Below are positions 56,353 to 64,000 of a DNA stretch of 64,000 nt, piece by piece. Position 1 is the first letter of the stretch; every line of letters begins with the position of its first letter. Source of the DNA: Mrakia gelida (lineage: Eukaryota; Basidiomycota; Tremellomycetes; Cystofilobasidiales; Mrakiaceae); assembly GCA_024345305.1 (NCBI GenBank), contig BRON01000009.1:1-64000 (forward strand), in the 5' to 3' direction. The position numbers and the translations under genes are program-made. Under the pieces are notes generated by a model. That model was not told the origin of the DNA. It saw only the letters and a program-made list of their open reading frames with translations, and did no database searches.

Positions 56353-57358
56353 ATGACTCGCTCGCTCAGGCCGTCTTCCTCCTCCACCACTCCTCCTCCT
56401 CTTCCTCCCTCCCCCCTCCCCAACGAGCTCAAACGGTCCATCCTCGCCTTCGCCGACACCCAGACACTCGCGAGATGCTGTCGAGTCAACCTCGCTTTGC
56501 TAGAGATCGCTTCCGAGCTGTTGTATCGAGAGGTTGAGGTCGATGGCTTCGAGAGGCTCGAGCGGATGTTTTGTACGAGAGTGAGTTCGTCCTTCTTGTG
56601 TTTCTTGCTTGCTACCCAGGCCTCAGGCACTAGTAGAAAGTTTCCATTCAGTGCTCACCTTCTTGCCCTTTCTCGTCCTACAGGAAGCGAGACCCTCCTC
56701 CTCCTCAGCCCAGGTCGTCGACAACTCCCTCTACCTCCATCGCATCAGGACGTTCACCTTCCTCGCCGACGCCTGGCCCTCCTACGAAGATCAGCCCAAG
56801 TTCCTCCTGGATCGTCAGCACCACCGTCTCCTCGAGGTGGACGTCCTCACCATCAAACCACCTCCGGATCCCATCCCAGGGCTGCCGGACGATCACGAGT
56901 TCAACGCTCGCTCCCTCCTCCTCCCCTTCAACCCAACCGCCTTCAACTTCATCGTCCCTTCCTCGTTCGGAGAGGCCTGCTGTCACCTGATCCTCACCCA
57001 GTGGGAAGGCGATTCCTTACCGATCTCCTCCCCGTCCTGGACCCGACTCTCCGCCCTTCGCCTCGTCAACTCCGCCGACAGGTACCCCCTCGTCTTCCCC
57101 TCAACCAGCTGGACAACGACCTACGAGCTGTCGAACCCGTTTTCCGCAGATAGCGGGCCTCACAGTACCCTTTACCAGATCGGAACGGCCCTAGAGGAAC
57201 CTGAGGGCTTCACGGACGGCGTTTTGCGGTACCCGACGGTGGTGGTTCAGTCGGAGGAGGAGAAGACTCGTGTAGATGCGTTCTTGCGATGGGAGTGCGG
57301 GTTGGGAGAGGATAGGATGAAGGCTATATCTCTGGTAGTGGGGAAAATATCAGTTTGA
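56353..57358 (+). CDS. F-box domain protein, 300 aa
   Basis: Probable F-box protein. Two exons: 56353-56580 and 56684-57358 (GTGAGT...ACAG), 300 aa. After a Ser/Pro-rich leader, LPNELKRSILAFADTQTLARC and LLEIASELLYREVEVDGF (about 24-68) match the F-box pattern common in basidiomycetes. The rest has no recognised repeat but shows a buried-looking alternation (HRIRTFTFLADAWPS, RLSALRLVNSADRYPL, YPTVVVQSEEEKTRVDAFLR) consistent with a substrate-binding region. The start was chosen as the first ATG with good context (CTCCATGAC) just before the leader. Target unknown. Confidence 0.75.
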
Positions 57359-58098
57359 TGCTTGTGAGTCTTCCGCTCTCCACTCCTTCGTTCTGCTTCG
57401 CCGCGTCGAGACTGACGCGTCTCGTTCTTCTCTTTCCCCTTCCCTCACCTTCACATTCCACTTCTCCTCTATATTTTTCTCCCGCACACTGCCAAGCCGC
57501 CACATCCATCCCTCTCCCCAGTCTCGCTCGCTTCCCTCGGTTCAACTACGTTCATCCTCCGCTCGCCAACTTCGAGTGAGTTCGATGTTTTCTTTTCCCT
57601 CCTCGTTTCCGAACCCTCACGTCTCTTCTGACTCGCTCTCCTCACTCCCTTTTCTAAAGCACATCTCTTGATAATCTCCTCCGAGCTCTTCCTCCAATCC
57701 GTTCCTGAAACGCGACCGACGTCTGTCGTTCCGAGGAATCTATATATCTGTCTTTCTCTTTTTCACTTTTACCTCGCTCGACGATTCCTTCGACCCATAC
57801 CTCCCTCGTGTATCTATCGAAACACCCCCATCGTTTTCAACTCAACATCTCTCGTTCGTTTCCCTCGAAAGACCGTCGAACTCGCTCGCCAACGAAAGGA
57901 GAGAACGTACCACAGATTCTTCGAACGAACGACCCTCAATCGGTTCCTTCCCTTTCCTTCTCATCCATCCACCCCCTCTCTCTCACACAAACTCTTTTCC
58001 AACCTTTTGAGAGTCCAACGATATCTATCATCGATCCATAATCCTTACAACAAACGCGAAACGGGACTCTTCCCCAGGCCACCGAAACCGATGTTTCC
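57359..58098. other. spacer between convergent genes
   Basis: No gene called. A + frame from 57668 to 58258 is open, but its right half is antisense to the last CTU1 exon and its left half is low complexity. GACGCGTC occurs near 57414. Confidence 0.45.
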
Positions 58099-58360
58099 TC
58101 AACTCGAAACGCTCAACCCCTCCACTCCCACCACCAGCTCTGGCTCGGCTGAAGCAGCAGAAGCAGCCTTCTCCAGATCCGCTGCTATCGATTTCGCCGG
58201 CCGACGTTCGAAGAAAGGGATCACTCGGTGGCCCTCGGTGAGACCGTTGTCTTTTTGAGTTGATTTCTGCGAAGTAGCGCGAAACGAACCGAGTGAACGA
58301 GAGCGAGAAAGAACGAGGGAGGTTAGCACGGTTCGAAGGGCGAGAGGGAGGGGAAAAGGG

Positions 58361-58397
<37 letters not shown>

Positions 58398-60443
58398 TGA
58401 AGCGAGGGAAGAAGCGAGGAGAGGGCGACGTACGAGAGCTTTATGATTCAGACCTCCTTCGAGTCCTTCGAGGAGGGCGCATGCTTTCTGTTGACGACAA
58501 AGAGCCAACGAAGAGGACGAAGAGGCGTGATGGGGAAGTCAGCTCGATGATCTGAAGCGAAGCGGGTAGAAAGGGAAAGAGGAAAGAGAAAGGGGACGAA
58601 CGCAAAGATCGTTCGAGGAGATGTACCCGCATCTCAGGCACGTTTCTGGAGAACGCCGCGAAGGAAAACCAGGTCAGCTGGGAATGAGTTGGAGGGAATG
58701 CGCAGGGAACAGCGCTAGAAGACTCACGCTGAGCCTTCATCCCCTTCTTGACCTCCCCAGCGAGAACGAACGTCTCTCCACTCTTGATGATGTCGATGAT
58801 GGCGGAGGGACGGATGGCTTCGAGGTCTTTGAGAAACACTCGGGCGTGACCTCGGTAGGCTGTGTGGCGTGTGACGAGACGGGTGAAGAGGGAGAAGGAA
58901 GGAACAGAATCAGCGAGAGGAAGACGAGACGGGTTGGGTCGACGCGTCTCGAGCTCGTTCTCGGAACGCTCGCTCGGGGAAAGGAAGAGGTCGAGCGAGA
59001 CGCACCATCCGGCGAGTAAATGCACTCTGTCGAGAAGTAGTCTAGACGTTTGAAGTAGGCGTACCTGCGAGACGAGAGCGAAGAGAAAACGAGCGACGAA
59101 TGTTAGCGAAACGCCAGCGACGACTCGACGCGCTCTCTCGACAAAGCGAGCAGTGGGAGGCAGGGACAAAGAGGGGTGAGGACTCACATGACGATCTCCT
59201 TCTCGTAGGCATACTTGAACGGCTTGCTCCTCCGAATGCTGTCCTCTCCCTTGGTGACGATGTCCGTACAACGAGCGAGTCGAGCGATGTCTCCTCGCAT
59301 GACTGACCGAAGAGGAGAAGGGAGAGAGAGGTCAGTGAACTGATGACGAAGAAGATCAGAGCCACCTCTCTCTCTGTTAAGGCAAGCGGCAGCGAGGTTC
59401 GGGGAGACGGGAAGAGGCCCAGGCGAAGACGCGAAGGCACGTCGCGAAGAGCCGAGCGAAGCGACTCACTGTTCATCAATACCGTCTCAGCAATATCATC
59501 CGCGTTGTGACCCGTCACGATATGATCTACTCCCAGCTGGGCTGCTCCTCGATCCAGAGCTTGTCGTCGGAAGACTCCACAGAAGGTGCCTGCCGAAAAG
59601 AGGAACGAAGGGGAGGTGGGTGGGTTGGTCGGTCAGTGAAACGAGCTCAACGAAGGGTCCGCCGTCCGAGCGAAGATCGAGCGAGGAAGGGAGGAAGGCG
59701 AGTTGAGGCGAGAGATGTTGTATCAACCCCCAAGAAGAGGGTCGAAAGGGAACCAAGAAGGTGCAGGGACGAAGGAGAAGAGGGAAACGTCGAAGTCGAA
59801 CGAAAGCTCACAGTTATTCTTCCTCCCCACGGTCTCCACGATCCGATCCATCGTCCACCCGTAGAGCTCATCGTAACTCAGGATCTTCAACGGCAAGTCG
59901 TACTGGAGTTGGTTTCTCTTGACAGTCTGCAAACCAAACGGCAAAGAACCCCGAGTACGTGAGCTTGAGCTCGTGCGAAGGAAGGAGAACGGTGAGCTTC
60001 GACGATTGAGTGGACGGAGGACTGACCTCCAACGAATCGTCCCTGTAGCCCGTAATCCCCTCATCTATACTCAGCAAGAACAGATCCAGTCCGTAGTCGT
60101 ATCGATCGTTCAGAGTCTTCATGATGTGAGCTAGCACCGTTGAGTCTGATCCCATCCAAACGAGCGAGTCAGCTTCGTTCCTTCTCTCCTCCCTCCCCCC
60201 TCTCCCTCCCCCTTCGTCCTCCCCTTTACCCCCCAAAAACATCACCCCTCGCTCACCTTTCCCCCCACTAGCCCCGATAGCGACTCGATCCCCCTTCTGG
60301 AACAGTTCCGCCTGAACGATCGTGTTGTGGACTTCCTCTTCGAACACCCAGAAGAAGCAGGCCTTGCAGACTTGTTGGGACGTCTTGGGCCGTTTCAGGA
60401 TCGCACGGGAGGTGAGGCAGAGTTGACATTTGGAAGGGGGCAT
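58099..60443 (-). CDS. NCS6: cytoplasmic tRNA 2-thiolation protein 1 (CTU1/NCS6)
   Basis: Adenylates and thiolates wobble uridine 34 of Lys, Glu and Gln tRNAs together with CTU2/NCS2. About ten exons give about 375 aa. The N-terminal zinc ribbon has CQLC...CKAC. The PP-loop ASGGKDSTVLAH is split by an intron between SGGK and DS. Then come [29 protein letters not shown] (catalytic Cys), [46 protein letters not shown] and a second zinc ribbon CLRCGY...CKAC. The last intron contains A33 on the + strand (T-rich in sense). The last exon ([20 protein letters not shown]...) is family-variable and less certain. Start at 60443 gives MPPSKCQLC, as expected. Confidence 0.93.
58361..58393. repeat. poly(A) run, 33 nt, inside last CTU1 intron
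   Basis: Uninterrupted run of 33 A on the + strand. In the CTU1 transcript it is a U33 tract between the donor GTACGT and the acceptor TTCGCAG, so it may serve as an extreme polypyrimidine tract. Confidence 0.9.
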
Positions 60444-60740
60444 GGTTGAAGGACCCTGAGGGTGAAGAGCGGAAAGGGGGAAGGGAGGGGAAGAGGAAGG
60501 GTTGGGTGGGTTGGAGGTGGAGGGAAGGAAGGAGCGAGGGGAGGTGAGCTTCGGGGTTTCGACGAGGTCGTTTTTATCTTTTCTCTTTCGTTTCCGATTC
60601 TCTCGGTGGTCTACAATTCTCTCCCGTGAGTGTGTCCCGAGCAGTTTGAAGAGGCACCGTAGTAAAGACATGAAAGAGATCTTAATCCAAAAGCAAACCG
60701 TCGTTCTCGTCTCGTCGCGACTCGACTCGACCTAACTAGC

Positions 60741-62326
60741 TCAAACTCCCAACTCCGTCTTGAGCTTGACCACCTCCCGCTCCGCTTCGATCAATCTGCG
60801 AACGCCGACGAAGTGCAACTGTCAGCCTTCTTCCAACCCGGCCACTCGAAAACGAACAAAAGACAGCAGCGAATCGACTCACCTCTCTCTCCACCGATCC
60901 GTCTCCCTCACGACCGTCCTCCTCCCCTCCTCCAACCGATCAGCCTCCTCCCTTTCCATCTGCACACTGAACTCCATCCTGTCCTTCCTACGCAACCCAA
61001 CACAACAAAGCACACAGCCGAGTCAGCTCTCTCTCTCTCCCTCTCGTTCCCGAACCCAAGTTTCGACGTCGACGCGCGAGCGAACTCACTTCCTCGCCTG
61101 AACAGGCAGCGGCGTGGGAGGATGAGCTTGAAGGATGTTGAGGAAGTTGGCTGGAGGGTTGGTGAAGACGATTTCGTCGTACTGGTACGAGAAGACGGGT
61201 CCTGTTGCTGGTGGTGGAGGAGGTGGGGGAGGAGCTGGCGTGGTGGAAAGGCGAGTGGCAGGGGTGGTAGCTGAGGTCGAGGCTGCTGCTGCTGCCGAGG
61301 GAGTTCCTCCTCTTGAGGTTGAGGTGGATGCGGAAGGAGCGGGTACTGTACCTTGAGATGTTGAGGCTACGGGTGCTGGGGTTGAGGTTGAGGAAGACTG
61401 GGACGAGGGAAGGTGAAGAAGGCAGGAGGAGGGTGAGCTCGCGAGCTCGAGCGTTGAGTCTCCATCCTTCCCTCCTTCTCGCTTCCCTCTCTCCTCCCGA
61501 CCCGAAAGGAAGGAATGAAACGTTATCTTGTACTCACCGGATCCACCTCCATCTTGACCTCCATCTCCGTCGTAGAAACTACCGCGGTGGGTGTGGGCTC
61601 CTCTGAAGGAGGGACGGGAAGGAAATGGTGCAGCTTGAGGTGGTGAACGATGCTCAAGGGTTTGTCCTGAGCTTCGGCGACGAAGGTGATTTTGATGTTG
61701 ACAGGAAACTCTCCCCATCCAGTCTCGGTGACGGCGTAAGGAGGTTTGTCGAAGTCTGGAAGAGAAGACCGAAGCGAAGGAGGGAAGGAGATGAGCTTGA
61801 GAGAGCGAAGGTGTTGAGCTCGACTCTCTCCTTACTCCCTTCCCTTCCCTCCTTCCCTCCCGACTAATTCCAGCTTCGTACGAGACTCACTCCTTATGGG
61901 ATTAGGGAAACTCTCGTGAAGCTTGATGGTTACTCTTTTGATGAAGTAGGAGAGATCGTCTGCTCCTCCCGGTAAGAGTTCGTCGTCGGCGGACCTTCCT
62001 CCTGGGAGATTGCTGGAAGAAGGGGGAGGAGCGGTGGCAGAGCGAACGAAGATCGTCCAGGTGTGGGTGTCTGAGAAGAGGAGTGCGAAGATGGGATTGC
62101 GAGCGAGTGAGTGAGAGAGAGATGGATGAATGGATGGATGGATGGGAAACGAACGAGTATCGTCTCTTCCTATGGCTCTCTCGTTGGGAGTGAGGAGTCG
62201 AGCGACAGAACCGTACACGATAGGTCGATGGATCGTGATGCCCTGCGTTCGGATACATAGAGTATCAGTAAGGGGCTCTAAGATGTCGAGAAAAATCGAA
62301 GAACTCACCTTGATTCGTTCCGACAT
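60741..62326 (-). CDS. YAF9: YEATS-domain protein YAF9/GAS41 (SWR1 and NuA4 subunit)
   Basis: Histone acyl-lysine reader of the SWR1 and NuA4 complexes. About seven exons give about 320 aa; the first is 18 nt (62309-62326, MSERIK). The YEATS domain shows ITIHRPIVYGSVARLL, HTWTIFVRSA, LSYFIKRVTIKLHESFPNPI, PPYAVTETGWGEFPVNIKI and TFVAEAQDKPLSIVHHLKLH, keeping the aromatic-cage residues. A Ser/Thr/Pro/Ala-rich insertion follows that is longer than in yeast. Then come FSYQYDEIVFTNPP and a C-terminal coiled coil (RMEFSVQMEREEADRLEEG, RLIEAEREVVKLKTELGV), as in YAF9. Its ATG is only 86 bp from that of the divergent ATG17-like gene. Confidence 0.93.
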
Positions 62327-62411
62327 GGTTCTGGTTGGAAAGACAGAAGGAAGCGAGTCGAACGTAGAGCTCACCTTCCCAACGGTCACGAACGAACGCA
62401 GCCAGCCAGCC
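62327..62411. promoter_or_regulatory. 85-bp bidirectional promoter, YAF9 and ATG17-like
   Basis: Only 85 bp separate the two start codons, so both leaders and the core promoter must overlap or lie inside the genes. No TATA box. GGTCACGAACG near 62388 is the only distinctive word. Confidence 0.6.
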
Positions 62412-64000
62412 ATGTCCTCTACAGGATCCTTACAACCACCGCGTCCTACTCTTCTCGATCTTCTTCTCACCTCCAAGAGAGCGTTCTTACAATCTCAGCA
62501 TACGTTCGTGGAAGCGACGGAGGAGGCGGAGGAGATCTCGAGAGCTTGCGTCAAGCTCATCGGACATCAAGCGAGGAGGGAATGGCTCGACAAGGGCAAG
62601 AAAGCAGAGAAGAGGGTTAGTTCCTTGCATGAGTATATGCGCTTTGCTTTGCTGAATCGACTTTTCACTTTCTTGTAGGTTCTCGAGCTGATCTCTCGTC
62701 GGATGGAGGACGAGAACGAACTCCTTCTCTCGGATGAGCTCGAGGTTCGTCGTCCCTCTCTCCTTCTCTCTCTTCGTCTCCATCCTCTCAGAGCTCACCT
62801 CCTCGCCCTCTCTCGTCTTACAGACCGCCAACACCCATCGTCTCACTCTCCTAACCTCCCTCTCCTCAACTCTCACCGCTCTCTCCTCCACCCCCGTTCC
62901 AACCTCGATCCATCAACCCCTCCTCAACCCACCCAACTCAACCACCTCCTCCTCCCTCTTCGGCTCTCAAGCGGGACTCACCAACAAGGGAGCCCTCGCC
63001 AACTCTCGATCTCTAGTGGAGGAAGAGAGCAGTGGGAAGAATCTGAGGGATTTCATAGACGAAGAAGGAATGGATGCGCTGATGGACGCGCTCGACGAGG
63101 AGCAAGGCGAGATTGATGTGAGTTCGAGCGATCTCTTCAGGTCCAGTCCTCGCGCTCTTTCTCTATTCCAACTCTTACCTGACCTCTATCTCACTCGTAT
63201 CCTATCCGACCCCCTCTCTCGTCCCTCAGAACCTCCTCCCAACCCTCCTAGCCCTCCCTGAATCCCTCCTCCTCGAACCCACCGCCTCCTCGTCGTCGCT
63301 TCTCCCAGACCCAAAGATCACCGTCCAGGACACGCTCAAGTCCCAACGGGAGATCCTAGAGCACATGGGCTCAGAGATGGACGCTCTCGCGAGGCATCTA
63401 GATCAAGTTGGGGAGGCTGTGAGAGCGGGAGAGGAAGGGGAGGAGGTCGATGGTGAGTTCGAGTCGCGTTCCACCTCTCTCTCTCTCTCATCTCTTCCCT
63501 CGCCTCGCTCGAATCTGACGGCGTTCGTTCACTCTCGCTCAAAACTCATTCAGTCCTCATCGAAGATACAGCTCACCTCCCCTCCATTCTCGATGAACTC
63601 TCATCCTGTCTCCTCTCGCTCCAGCACATTCGGTTCGTTTTTTTCCGCTCGCTCCTGAGTCTTCCTCCTCCTCTCCTCTCCCCTCCTCTCGTTCTCACCC
63701 ACTCTTCTTTCCCTCTTACCACAGTTCTTCCGTCCTCCCTCCACCCTCTCCAACACCTCCAACCCACCCCTCCCCCTCCCCCCTCGCAACCCTCCAAACC
63801 CACACCACCCTCCACACCCTCATCCACACCCACCTCTCCACCCTCCTCACCCACCTCTCCTCCGTTCAAACCCTCAACGAATCCCTCCTGGCGTACCGAG
63901 AGGGGTTCGAGGCTCTTCGAGTTGAAGTCGCGAGGAGGGAGCGAACGGGGAGGGAGGGGGAGAGGAGGAGGAGGGAGTGGGAGGAGGAGGAAAGGAGGAG
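62412..64000 (+). CDS. ATG17-like autophagy scaffold, partial (right edge)
   Basis: Probable Atg17-type scaffold of the Atg1 kinase complex. Exons in view: 62412-62615, 62679-62744, 62824-63117, 63230-63452, 63554-63632 and 63725 onward, about 380 residues, still open at the window end. The protein is almost wholly helical: ISRACVKLIGHQARREWL, VLELISRRMEDENELL, LTSLSSTLTALSSTPVP, KNLRDFIDEEGMDALMDAL (compare the LFDFVDEDSVEGL signature of Atg17), LKSQREILEHMGSEMDALAR and SLLAYREGFEALRVEVARR. Order and spacing fit the Atg17 crescent. An Atg11-like identity is less likely. Divergent from YAF9. Confidence 0.7.

Noticed and set aside
57668..58258. + frame of 196 aa ending in SVRPLSF
   Set aside because: The C-terminal part is the antisense of the last CTU1 exon, which has acceptor and frame support. 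The N-terminal part is low complexity.
1..64000. tRNA, 5S rRNA or CRISPR features
   Set aside because: No tRNA B-box with a foldable cloverleaf was seen by eye, no 5S-like sequence, and no regularly spaced identical direct repeats. A tRNAscan run would be decisive for tRNAs.

Overview
This window is nuclear DNA of a filamentous or yeast-like fungus, most likely a basidiomycete. The host genes are GC-rich and densely split by short introns that open with GTGAGT or GTTCGT, carry a strikingly uniform GCTGAC branch site and end in AG. Protein features (F-box proteins with an XPA-like tail, a Rad60/Esc2-type SUMO-like protein, an ATG17-like protein) also fit Basidiomycota. The style recalls Pucciniomycotina such as Microbotryomycetes, but that placement is inference.

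Left third (1-21 kb) is a transposon and repeat territory with few host genes. From 1 to 6 kb and 10.7 to 14.5 kb there are no credible genes, but there are layered repeats: a doublet repeat built on CGCCACTTTTGGAAAG (about 1.77-2.85 kb), imperfect hairpins ACCGCTCT...AGAGCGGT, many GACGCGTC palindromes, and collinear diverged copies of one complex cassette. The cassette block is bounded by inverted arms at about 4.59-4.80 kb and 14.26-14.47 kb. An intact Ty1/copia element (5897-10743; 230-bp LTRs with no difference seen, 5-bp target duplication AGGAG) is inserted inside it. To the right lie a truncated inverted LTR piece (15300-15354), three tandem related small membrane-protein genes (16.1-19.0 kb, the last one broken) and a decayed Ty3/gypsy protease fragment (about 19.5-20.3 kb, minus).

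Right two thirds (21-64 kb) is an ordinary, compact housekeeping region, mostly arranged as divergent pairs. The genes are CSE1 exportin-2 (-) with UBC8 E2 enzyme (+); an F-box protein (-) with an unknown 932-aa protein (+); RPL5 (-) with a HIT-domain protein (+); a SUMO-like-domain protein (+); a peroxisomal catalase ending in AKL (-); an unknown 1125-aa single-pass membrane protein (-); PPWD1-type WD40 cyclophilin (-) with a small F-box protein (+); CTU1/NCS6 tRNA thiolase (-); and YAF9 YEATS subunit (-) with an ATG17-like gene (+, cut by the window end).

The least explained signals are: the inverted-arm repeat cluster with its hairpins; a roughly 380-bp inverted duplication of 3'UTR plus 3'UTR intron lying behind two unrelated divergent genes (28.7-29.1 kb and 35.85-36.25 kb); the abundance of GACGCGTC in non-coding DNA only; and very small coding exons (5 nt in UBC8, 6 nt in the unknown 932-aa gene, 12 nt inside catalase). 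Exon boundaries were read by eye from splice motifs and preserved reading frame; none has transcript support here.
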